Shown piece by piece: positions 44,456-53,759 of a DNA stretch of 64,000 nt (positions within the stretch are counted from its first letter, which is position 1; each line of letters begins with the position of its first letter). The notes beneath the pieces were generated by a model. It did no database searches and was not told where the DNA came from. It saw only the letters and a program-made list of their open reading frames with translations. Source of the stretch: Dendrocalamus latiflorus (Eukaryota; Streptophyta; Magnoliopsida; Poales; Poaceae). The DNA lies in the NCBI GenBank assembly GCA_017311315.1, contig CM029663.1:36250622-36314621 (forward strand). The letters are read 5' to 3'. The translations under genes and the position numbers were made by a program.

Positions 44456-47340
44456 TTAGGGACGCAGGAGGAGGAGGCGGCGGCGACGGAGGAGGAGGCG
44501 GCGACGACGACGGAGGAGGAGGAGGCGACGGGCTCGGGGAGGCGGCGACGGAGGAGGAGGAGGCGGCGACGCAGGAGGAGGAGGCGACGGGCTCGGGGAG
44601 GCGGCCGGCGAGGGCTGGGGGAGGCAGCCGGCGAGGGCTCGGGGAGGCGGCCCTTTTGCCAACCATGTCAGCGTCTCACTCGGCGAGCTCCTAGCGATTT
44701 GCTCCTTCAACCATTGGTTGAACCGACGGTTGTGTTGCCTCATGATCCAAACATCCGGCCGCTCCGGATTCTGTTGCCGAAGCACACCCTTGTGCTGGTC
44801 CACATAAGGCGCCACTTCAGTCATGTGTTGCAACACCGTGAAATGGGCTTGAGTATACATGTCCATATCTGGAGTGATTGCTTTCCTTCCGATAGTTCCG
44901 AGACCCTTTAGCCTCCCCTCATGAAGAGATTGAGGGACACCTATCGGTTGAATCTGAGCCATATAATCGACATAAAACTCAATGACCTCTTCGCTTGCAT
45001 AACCTTCGACGATGCTTCCCTCCGGCCGAGAACGATTCCGTACGTAGGACTTGAGAATTCCCATGAACCTCTCAAATGGGTACATGCTACGTAGGAATAC
45101 GGGCCCGTACATTTTTATCTCCCACACAACGTGAACAATGAGATGGACCATGATATCGAAAAACGAAGGAGGGAAATACATTTCAAGGTGACATAGAGTC
45201 ATCACCACCTCGTCCTGCAGAGCATCTAGTCCTTTGGGATCGATGACCTTCTGAGCAATTGTGTTAAAGAAATAACATAGCCTCATGATTGTCTCTCGGA
45301 CTTTGATCGGCAAAATATTTCTAATTGCAATAGGGAGCATCTATGTCATCAGCACATGACAATCATGAGACTTCATGCCATTTAACTTCAAATCTTGCAT
45401 CGAAACAAGTTTCTTCACGTTGCCGGAGTAACCAGACAGAACTTTGACACCATGCAAGCACTGGTACAGTTCTGTTTTCTCAGCCTTGGACAGAGTGTAA
45501 CATGCAGGGGGAAGGTACGTTCGTCCATTATCAGTGCTTGTCGGTGCTAACTCAGGCCTGATGTCCATGTCAGCCAAGTCAAGCCGTACGTTGACACCGT
45601 CCTTTGTTTTATCACGGATGTTCAGTAAGAGACCAATCAAGCTGTCGCACACATTCTTTTCTACGTGCATGACGTCGATGCAGTGCCGAACATCTAGGTA
45701 CTCCCAATAAGGTAAGTCCCAAAATATTGATCTCTTCTTCCAGGTGTTCTTCTCATGAGCCCTCAATTTACGTCCCTTTCCGAGGACAACATCTAAATCC
45801 TTAACCATATCATAAACCTCGTGTCCCCTTAAATGCCTTGGAGCTGAACCGTCTTCCTTCTCTCCGTCAAATTGTTTCTTCATCTTGCGGTATGGGTGAG
45901 CCCTCCGAAGGAACCGGCGGTGACGCATGTAGACGTTTTTGCGTGAGTGTCTCAGCCACACACTCTCGGTACCATCTAAACAGTGAGTACAAGCTTTGGC
46001 ACCTTTTATACTATGGCCCGATAGGTTACCAAGGGCAGGATAATCATTTATGGTGCAGAACAATAAGGAGCGCAGAGTGAAGTTCTCTCGTTTGTATGCA
46101 TCCCATACCTGTACCCCTTCGTTCCACAGTACTTTTAGATCTTCCACCAACGGTGCTAGGAACACATCGATATCATTCCCAGGTTGTTTTGGCCCTTGGA
46201 TAAGTATCGACAGCAAAATGTACTTTCGCTTCATACACAACCAAGGAGAAAGGTTATAGATGCAGAGAGTCACAGGCCATGTGCTATGTCGGCTGCTCTT
46301 GCTACTGAAAGGATTCATTCCATCTGTACTCAGTCCAAACCTTATATTCCTTGGTTCTGCACCGAACTCTGCAAAACTCCTATCGATGTTTCTCCACTGC
46401 GCGGAATCAGCAAGGTGTCTTAGCATTCCATCCTTCTTGCGCTCCTCCGAGTGCCAACGCAGCATTTTTGCCTCCTTTGGATTTGCATAAAACCTTTTCA
46501 AATGGAGAATTATAGGAAAATACCATGCCACCTTAGCAGGAGGTCCTTTCTTCGCCTCTATTCCCTCGCCATCATCTGATTGATTGTTACGTTTGTATCG
46601 GGATGTGTTGCACACCGGACATACATGCATGTTTGCATACTCTTTACGGTAGAGGATACAGTCGTTCGGGTATGCATGTATTCTTTCTACTTCCATTCCC
46701 AACGGACAAAGAACCTTCTTGGCTTTATACGTGGTTTTAGGCAACTCATTTCCCTCCGGAAGCATGTCCGCTAAAAGACCTAGCAGCGACGTGAAACTCT
46801 TGTCGGACCAACCGTTGCTTGCCTTCAATTTCAACAGTTCAAGCACGGCCGACAACCTCGTGTACTTGCAGCCCGTGTACAAAGGTTTCTCTGAGTCCTC
46901 CATCAAGCCACGGAATTTAACATACTCTCTCTCATCATAGTTCTCTTCTACATCGCGAAGCATCTGATCCAGATTATCATTGTGCAACCTATCCGAATCC
47001 GAGCCACAATCGACATCAGCCGGCGGCATGTCATTCACTTCACCTGCGATGTCATCCGGGGCATATCATTCACTTCACCGGGGATGTCATCCGGCGGCAT
47101 ATGATCATTCACTTCGCCATGACTGGTCCAACACGTATAATCCTTTTTGAAACCCCTCCGAATCAAGTGCGCTTCAATTTGCCCTCGGTTCTTAAACATC
47201 TTCAAATTCTCACAGTCAGTGCATGGACATCACATATATTCCACCCCCTTATTCAACATATCCTCCTCGGCGGCTCTTATAAAAGCAGAAACGCCATTAA
47301 TGTACTCTTCACTCACACGGCTCGCGGTATACATCCAGCT
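44456..47340 (-). pseudogene. TNP2-type CACTA transposase, broken
   Basis: Read on the minus strand: a transposase-associated domain (RSWMYTASRVSEEYINGV ... CPCTDCENLK ... HLIRRGFKKDYTCWTSHGE), a triplicated acidic linker (EVNDMPPDDIPG type), the Tnp2 core (47038-45341) with motifs FGLSTDGMNPF, TINDYPALGNLSGHS and HCIDVMHVEKNVCDSL, then the DUF4218 region (FPPSFFDIMVHLIVHV, YPFERFMGILKSYVRNRSRPEGSIVEGY). Lesions: a TGA inside the first domain (between VEYM and CPCTDC), a one-base deletion in the linker repeat, and a TAG between GMKSHDCHVLMT and LPIAIRNILP. After TLTWLAKGP the frame runs into a GC-rich simple repeat and the DUF4216 tail is absent. The protein normally cuts the CACTA ends. This copy cannot make it. 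Confidence 0.93.
44461..44660. repeat. GC-rich (GAGGAGGCGGCGACGG)n simple repeat
   Basis: Purine/GC-rich irregular triplet repeat of about 200 bases. On the minus strand it forms a proline/serine-rich run fused to the end of the TNP2-type frame; on the plus strand it gives Glu, Ala and Arg runs. It replaces the C-terminal part of the transposase. The G-rich plus strand has runs able to form G-quadruplexes. Confidence 0.9.
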
Positions 47341-47394
47341 TCGGTCCTACGTTACGTACATATATAACAACTTATATTAAAATCTAGAATAACT

Positions 47395-47764
47395 AATTAT
47401 AACTACATATATACCGGCCACATTTATTATATTGAGACTTAATTTTCTAGCTCAATTCATATTACAAACACAATAGCTATTATATAACCAACAATTTTGC
47501 AAATTAACCATCTTCAATAACCACTCATGGATTACTTACACCTAAATTGTAATGCAATTAAAAATAAATAAATTTCATTACTAACCATATCTACAGCAAC
47601 CAGGAAAGTCTGAATCTTAATTCAAAGCTCAATCTCTGCCTCTTCCCACCAAATTAACTGGCCTGAAATCGCCTAGCTTCCTCCCGAGTGAAAAAGTGCG
47701 CAGCAGTGGCTAGATCTGGATCGAAATGAAGACAGATGCGGTCTGAGCAGCGCAATAAATGCCT
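47395..47764. other. Region upstream of the TNP2-type gene
   Basis: AT-rich sequence between the TNP2-type gene (minus strand) and the internal hairpin block. It likely holds the first exon or promoter of that gene, but I cannot assign either. No other coding region is seen. Confidence 0.4.
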
Positions 47765-47895
47765 TAGTCATTATCACAGACGGTTTTTAACTAAAAACCG
47801 TCTGTGATAATTTTATCACAGACGTTTTTTAATAAAAAACCGTCTGTGATAAAATTATCACAGACGGTTTTTTATAAAAAACCGTCTGTCATAAG
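47765..47895. repeat. Internal hairpin block of the large CACTA
   Basis: Three back-to-back palindromes of ATCACAGACGGTTTTTTA/TAAAAAACCGTCTGTGAT type. Together with 48760-49052 they form the right-end array, but 0.9 kb holding an ORF lies between them. Confidence 0.9.
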
Positions 47896-48087
47896 CTTCA
47901 TACCAGAACGCTTCGCGCGTGTTTCGATGCCAGAACGCTTCGTGTTTCGATCGTCTAATTAACGTCTCTCGATCGTTATACGAAGCGTCTATATCATTAA
48001 TGTTTGGGTATACGAACCGTTTGTGCTAAAGGTTAAATATGCGCTCCTAATCCAGGTCTCTTCTACGTACGTACAATACAATACAAC

Positions 48088-48642
48088 ATGGCTTCTACTA
48101 CTGTTCTTGTGATCATCTCCTTCCTCTCATCTGTTTATCACGAATTGTTCGGCCGGAACCTTACACAGGCGGCAAGCAATTTGCATCTGGAGAAGCTTCT
48201 CCGCACCCGCCCTGCTCTCCTTCCCCGACTTTCTTGCATCCGTCAGCTTGACCTGATCCTCCGCCGTCGACGGAGGCGTCTCGCTGCCGCTCAAGAAAGG
48301 GAAACAGCCCTCACCATGGTTCTTCTCCACAATGTGCGCAATGCGAAAGAAGCTCTACACGCATTGCAGAGACTGATGGATAGCCTTGCCGATCAAGCAG
48401 AAACGGCAGATTCTGAGGAATCTTTTCATGCTATCCTCTATGACATTATGGATGCTGCTGATCATTTGCCCAGGCTGCAGGAGGAAGTGCTGAGGACAAG
48501 GGCAATCTTAACGGCGTTCGAGAATTTAGCGGCTGATCCTCCAAGTCCCCAAGTTGAAGAAGAAGCTTACGAAGCCCAAAAGAATACAATCTGGGAAACT
48601 CTTTACCTGTGCGACTTTTGTAATAAATTTGCCTCTAATTGA
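48088..48642 (+). CDS. Unrecognised 184-residue protein inside the CACTA right end
   Basis: A fully open frame runs from ATG at 48088 (context CAACATGGCT, good for plants) to TGA at 48640-48642, with an AATAAA-like signal just after the stop. The protein starts with a hydrophobic helix (TTVLVIISFLSSVYHELF), followed by a basic region (RQLDLILRRRRRRLAAAQER), leucine/alanine-rich predicted helices (AKEALHALQRLMDSLADQAE, HLPRLQEEVLRTRAIL) and an acidic tail ending ETLYLCDFCNKFASN. No domain is recognised. It is transcribed, if at all, opposite to the other two CACTA genes. 150 bases upstream there are TATA-like TATATCATT and TTAAATATG sequences. It could be a captured host gene or a DNA-binding accessory protein. 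Confidence 0.65.
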   Translation: MASTTVLVIISFLSSVYHELFGRNLTQAASNLHLEKLLRTRPALLPRLSCIRQLDLILRRRRRRLAAAQERETALTMVLLHNVRNAKEALHALQRLMDSLADQAETADSEESFHAILYDIMDAADHLPRLQEEVLRTRAILTAFENLAADPPSPQVEEEAYEAQKNTIWETLYLCDFCNKFASN

Positions 48643-48759
48643 AATTAATAAATTTGCCTTTAATTTGTGATCTCTTGTCTCAGTAGTTCTGTAGTTAAGT
48701 TATTAGAAGCAATGTGTACTTATATATTAACCTCTGATCTAGAATATGACAGACAAAGG

Positions 48760-49052
48760 GACATCACAACCGGTTCTTGTGAAAAACCGTCTGTGAACAT
48801 TCCCAGACGGTTCTTAACAACAACCGGCTGTGATAGTCGACACAACACAGACGGTTTTTAATAAAAACCGTCTGTGATATTCCAGTATCACAGACGGTTC
48901 AGCAGTAAGAACCGTCTGTGATACTCCTTTTTCCCGCCACAAATACCACAGACGGCCTTCAAATTAAAACCGTCTGTAATAGTGTACATTACAGACGGTT
49001 TCACAAAATCGTCTGTGATTTGGCGTCTACTATTAGCCTTTCTGTAGTAGTG
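48760..49052. repeat. Right TIR and subterminal hairpin array
   Basis: At least nine copies of the ACAGACGGTT or AACCGTCTGTG motif in back-to-back pairs, then the terminus AGCCTTTCTGTAGTAGTG followed by the TGA duplication. Confidence 0.9.
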
Positions 49053-49055
49053 TGA

Positions 49056-50445
49056 CTTGCATCGGGAGGGCAGGAGGCGGCGGCGGCGTTGAGTGCTACG
49101 CATGGGAGAATTTGGGTTAGGGTATATATGTAATAATAAGGCAGTTTAGATTAATAGTTTACTTTGGTTTAGACCCTAACTCGGATTAGGCTTCGATTAG
49201 GACTAGATTAGCTCATTCTTGACTTATTAGACCCAATTAGCACTAATATTAAATTTTTATCGTATTAATTAACACATAAAATTTAGGGACGTCATATCTT
49301 CTCTTATACTCAGCGCACCTAGCACGCACGCATATGCGCATGTAAACGCCGCGACCAATTAGGTCACAGCTTTCTTTTTTTCCTTCTTCCTTTCTTTTCC
49401 GATTGATGCTGAGGAAAATGTCGGCCACACGCGGAGCTAGCAGCTCGGTCGATTAATTCTCCACTTATAGCGAGTATGAGATGCAAGAAAGCCACTACCG
49501 ATCAACTGCCCACAAGCAGAAACTAGTAATTCTCTTGTAATTAAGGACCAAGTTTTTTTTTTTTTTTGCGAGGAGGGACCAAGTATATATGGTACACATG
49601 TTATATTTTATACACTTTACATCCACTTTTTTATTATCCACGAAGTGGGAGAGGGGAGGAGCGGGGAACGACTGTGGAACTTGGAAAATAATTTATTATT
49701 TTCTTTTGCTACGAACTTACGAAGTGTTGGTACCCTCGATTTTCAACATTATTTATTCCAGGAAACTTTCACGGCAACAAAGGTTTTGTGACATCAATAT
49801 AATATTAACAAAACAGCGTTTTCCAACGCTTCTTCTCCTTCCTGCATGAACCGGTACTATATGTTTTTATTGCTAATTTCCGCTTCCAGCATGCAAAACA
49901 TCCGTTGTCACTTCAACAAAACTACTTCAAACATTTGTACAACTTCTCTAACGTTTCAGATTACATCATCCATATGCAACAGTATTCACTCCACATAATT
50001 TTCAGCAATTTTCTACACTAGACAATCAATATTCTTACAATGTGACGTTGCTGTCAGTAAAAATTTTCTTAACCTTATGCACCATTTCTCACTTTCTTTC
50101 AGCAAAACTTGTGTGGAAAATTATAAAATCTACCAAACAGCTAGGTCAGCATGGTACCCCTATTTTGTGGCTAGCGGCTACAGTTCGAGTATGACTAATT
50201 ACATATTAGGTGAATTTATTGTGGATTTTCTAGGATTTGATCATGTTTTTAATTTACCCCTTGCTGAGTCTTAAGAATAACTATGATAACAAACCGTGCT
50301 CCTTGGCCAAAAAAACTTTATAAAAACTTTTTTATAACAAGGTCAGTCACCTTTTGGAACGTTTTATCTTTCGTTATACTAGGTGTTAGTGTATGTGTGC
50401 ATTTTATCGCAGTAACTATGTTTTGCAAAAGCAAGGAACATGCCA
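49056..50445. other. Unassigned sequence between the CACTA and M3
   Basis: No gene is supported. 49405-49440 shares GCTGAGGAAAATGTC ... AGCTAG with 23052-23090. The frames at 49589-49849, 50077-50274 and 50283-50600 have no domain. The last of these runs into the M3 arm and is not a gene. Confidence 0.45.
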
Positions 50446-50875
50446 GAATTTTTTTAAAACAATCTTTTTTATTTCAAATTACAGTAATATATCTGTGTTT
50501 TTTATTTTGCAGTAATAATCATCTATCGCTCCACTATTGGACGACTTGGGCTAGTTGCCCAACAGTTAAGCGATATGTGGCCAAGTTGCTGGACCGTTGA
50601 GCGACTAAACCCTAGTCGCTCGACCATTGGGCGACACATGGCCAAGTCATCCAACCGTTAGGAAACTATGGTGTTATATACCGCGCGCACCGGCCCGAGC
50701 GCTGGTCCTCATTTCACCCGAGAGAAAAAGAGAGGAGGGGGAGAAGAGGACAGGAGAGGAGAGGAGGACGAGGAGGAGAAGGAGAAGAGAGGCAAAGAGA
50801 GGAGAGGAGAGGAGAGGAGGAGAGGAGAGGGAGTGGAAGAGAGGAGGAAAGGTCCGTGCCTCGATGACGGTGAGT
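50446..50875 (+). promoter_or_regulatory. M3 left arm, TATA box and GA-rich leader
   Basis: TIR, about five GTCGCCCAACGG-type motifs (50540-50670), TTATATACC near 50674, then a purine-rich leader (50720-50850) ending GATGACG/GTGAGT, a strong splice donor. Minus-strand frames through the GA tract are artefacts. Confidence 0.7.
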
Positions 50876-51480
50876 CCCTATACTTCTTTGTAGATTTATT
50901 TTCGAAATATGGTAGGATAGCAATTAAAATCATTACATATGTAGTTGTGTCGAGTTTCCTTGTAGATTTACTTTTGAAACTAAGTTAGGTTAGCAACTAA
51001 AATTATTAGACGTGTAGTTGTGTCTAGTATGTCGCATATTGTTAATTGTTATAAACATTGTAGTCATATAAATAACGTCAATTTAGTTGTTAATAGTTAT
51101 ACTTTTAAAACCATAGTAGATTAGCAACTAAAATCATTGTACATGTAGTTATTCGGGTACGTTGCATAGTGTTAATAGTTGTAAATAGTGTAGTCATAGA
51201 ACTAAGTTCAATTTAGTTGTTAATAATTATAATACCACTATGGCTATACCCAAACCCTAACCTCTTAACCCCATACCCTAACCCTAATCCTTAATTGTAA
51301 CCCCTAAACCCTGAAATAGTAAACCCTAAAACCCTAATACCGAAATATGGCTATGGCTATATATGTTGAGGACTATGTGGTTTATGCAAGAATGCAACTA
51401 AAATTTTAGAATTTTCGCACTAAAATATAACTAATTAAACCACTAATTGTGTTTTAATTACTAACTTCAAATTGAACTGC
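50876..51480 (+). other. M3 leader intron with imperfect repeats
   Basis: Three to four diverged copies of a unit with TTGTAGATTTA(T/C)TTT...GTAGTTGTGTC...GTAATTAAAATCATTA occupy 50885-51235. Then follows a telomere-like stretch (listed separately). AATTGAACTGCAG/G before 51484 provides a splice acceptor. Confidence 0.55.
51250..51345. repeat. Degenerate telomere-like repeats
   Basis: About nine copies of CCCTAA, AACCCTAA or AAACCCTA lie in one orientation within roughly 95 bases. The plant telomere unit is CCCTAAA, so this is an interstitial telomere-like tract. It lies in the M3 leader intron. Confidence 0.75.
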
Positions 51481-51483
51481 AGG

Positions 51484-53285
51484 TATGGCTTGCCATCTTG
51501 GTGGTTCGGACTGGCCTTTCAGCCTGCTGGACCAATGCGTTGACAGGTAGCACCGAGCAAGCCGTTGTGTGCCGCGTCGTGTGGGCGGGGATGAGGCTAC
51601 CTATCTGTACATGACACCCCGAAAGGCTTGGAGACTAGACCTACACTGAAGAGGCAGGTTTACTTGTAAATTATGGCACTTCTTTTTATGATATTTCCAC
51701 TATGTACTTACCTCTTCATGCTTTGTAGGCTAAGCGATACCAACCTTCTACCTCTCGCGTGAATGGTGGAGGCCACTGACGAGGATGGAAGTTTGGTCGA
51801 CGACGATAGGGAGGTCCAGGCTGTCCCAAGTGGTCACGACAATTCCCATTCGACCGGTCACTACTGACAACTCTAGTGGACCGGTGGCGGCCTGAGACAC
51901 ACACCTTCCACCTGTCATTCGGGGAGATGGCCCCTACTCTGCATGATGTCGCGGTGCTACTCGGCCTGCCTATCGCAGGAGAGGTTGCTTCCCTACCAGA
52001 TGCGCCTGGTAACTAGCACGACGACCTACTAGGCAAGTTTGAGGTGGATCTTCTGGCCGAGGCTACAGCAATGTACTACGTCTTCCCGGTGCGACAAAGG
52101 CATGGTCTCCCATGCAGTGGCTTTCATAGTTCTGAGTACATATGCTATCTATTTTCCCTATTTAGCGGTGCATAGGTCGAGTGGATGGATCCAGACCAAT
52201 GAGTACTAGGTGTCGCGGCACCTCGAGGCGTACTTGTTGTGGCTGTTCGGCTAGGTACTATTTACCAGCAGCCACAGTGACTCTGTCGATGCTCTCCTTG
52301 TGCGGTATGCGAGGGCCATTACTGATGGGAAGGAGGTGTACATCAGCTAGAGATCAGCCGTACTTGCCATGACGTACCATGGCATGTGCGACGCTTGCTA
52401 CAAGACAAGGTTGACCTCTGTCCTTACAGGCTGCCCCTCCTGTTGTAGCTGTGGTCATTTGAGTGCTTCTCTAATAGACGGCTGATGCTACTTGACAGCG
52501 GTCTATACCACGTGGACATGTACCATGTGGCGTGGTGGATCGGCCGACCGTAGGGTCCCTTTGGTGCCATAGACGGGTACGTACTCTCCTAGATCTTTAC
52601 TATACATGTTTTATGGGTCATCCTTTGTAACCACTGTTCTGGCTCACAAGCACAATTTGCACACTTGCAGGTCACTCATGTGTACGAGAACTTCATCGAG
52701 CAGCTTGGCCGCGTCACCATTGACGACGTGCATTGGGAGCCATACTCAGCCCAGGAGATGGACTATTGCGCTCCCTCTAGGCTATCCTCATTGTGCTAGC
52801 ATGACCAGGATACTGGGTAATGTAGCAGACGCTCATCTTCGATGTGTTTGTCAAAGACTACACGGTGCATAGGGTGATGCACCAATTTGGCCTCCGCCGG
52901 GTTGTTCCAATCCCTGGCGGGTGTCGGGTGGTTGACTTGGTCCACGTGTGAGTTACACATAACACATGTCACTATATTTTTTTCTAGTTCTGTTACGATA
53001 CCTTCTAATTGTAGTTTCACGTTTTGTAGGCACAACAGGAAGGGCGGTAGCAGGACGAACTGGATGGGGGAAGAAGGTGTTGTGGTTGACGAAGTGGGTA
53101 GACACCCTCGAGGACTATGTGTAGGAGGGCACCATGTATGACCCCAGCATGTATGATGAGTACCTACGTTGGTACACTCTGCAGACACACACCAGGGTGG
53201 TGCATGTCATTTACCTTCCTCCTGCTCACGTACCAGCACTGACCGACATGTACCCTATACGCTTAGTGCGAACTTGTCTCTCGCG
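51484..53285 (+). pseudogene. Plant mobile domain (PMD/MAIN-like) gene in M3
   Basis: Start ATG near 51485 (MACHLGGSDWPFSLLDQ). After an intron the text includes THTFHLSFGEMAPTLHDVAVLLGLPIAGE, the most conserved block of the plant mobile domain (PF10536, formerly aminotransferase-like). Further blocks in changing frames are RHLEAYLLWLFG, HSDSVDALLVRYARAI, LAMTYHGMCDACYKT and, after a second intron, KDYTVHRVMHQFGLRRVVPIPGG and YDEYLRWYTLQTHTRVV. Stops and frame shifts are present throughout. PMD proteins act in gene silencing or development in some plants and are also carried by transposons. This copy is not functional. Confidence 0.7.
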
Positions 53286-53640
53286 GTAGGTACTTTCACG
53301 ACTTGGCAGCACATACTAATCCAACGGTTCAGTGACACATTGACATGTTGCTCAACCATTCGACGATTACTTGTTGCCATGTCATCCAATGGTTGAGCAA
53401 CAGAAGGGTTGTATATATAGGCACACTCGACCCCCCCACGGTCTCTTTCACCATTCCTCTCGGAGAGAATGAGAGAAGCTTTAGGGAGGAGGAAAAGAAG
53501 AGCTAGGGAAAGAGAGGGGGAGAAGGTCATGAGAGAGGGAGAAGGAGACGAGAAGAGAGAACGATGGGGATAGGGAGAAGCAGAGGAACTCAAGAGAGAG
53601 AGAGAGAGAGAGAATGAGAGGAGAGGAGCTCGTTAGGTAT
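53286..53640 (+). promoter_or_regulatory. M4 partial left arm, TATA box and GA-rich leader
   Basis: Degenerate GTTGAGCAAC motifs precede TATATATAGGCACAC at about 53413. A purine-rich leader (53460-53640) ends CTCGTTAG/GTATGAG, a plausible donor. A GA microsatellite lies at 53590-53612. Confidence 0.65.
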
Positions 53641-53759
53641 GAGAGAAAGATAAAGGAAGCTCATTGCTAAGTAAAGAAGGTCTTCATGTGAAGGTAATAG
53701 TCTCATCTATTCTTATTCTCAATGAAATGTTGGCAACATATTTAGTGAATGTATATTGA

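Larger units (their letters stand above)
39190..49052 (-). mobile_element. Large CACTA (En/Spm-type) element, TSD TGA
   Basis: The left end CACTACTACAAAAAAAGG and the reversed right end CACTACTACAGAAAGG are flanked by TGA on both sides (39187-39189 and 49053-49055). It is 9,863 bp. On the minus strand it carries a TNP2-type transposase gene (47340-44456, broken) and then a Ptta/En/Spm-domain plus Ulp1-type peptidase gene (42766-39823, nearly intact). On the plus strand, an unrecognised 184-codon ORF lies near the right end. Subterminal arrays of ACAGACGGTT...AACCGTCTGTG hairpins occupy both ends and a block at 47765-47895. Two long foldbacks and three sets of direct or tandem repeats fill 42781-44400. 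Confidence 0.95.
50446..53285 (+). mobile_element. MULE M3 carrying a plant mobile domain gene, right end missing
   Basis: The left end GAATTTTTTTAAAACAATC is followed by GTCGCTCGACCATTGGGCGAC-type motifs, a TATATA box (near 50676) and a GA-rich leader, the same cassette as M1, M2 and M4. The cargo is a plant mobile domain gene rather than a transposase. No right terminus was found before the M4 sequence starts at about 53286, so the element is truncated or M4 was inserted and its left end lost. The 10 bases before the left end, GAACATGCCA, do not match the bases after the M4 right end. Confidence 0.65.

Noticed and set aside
44411..44911. 166-codon plus-strand frame with Glu, Ala and Arg runs
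   Set aside because: It is the opposite strand of the GC-rich repeat and the end of the TNP2-type gene.
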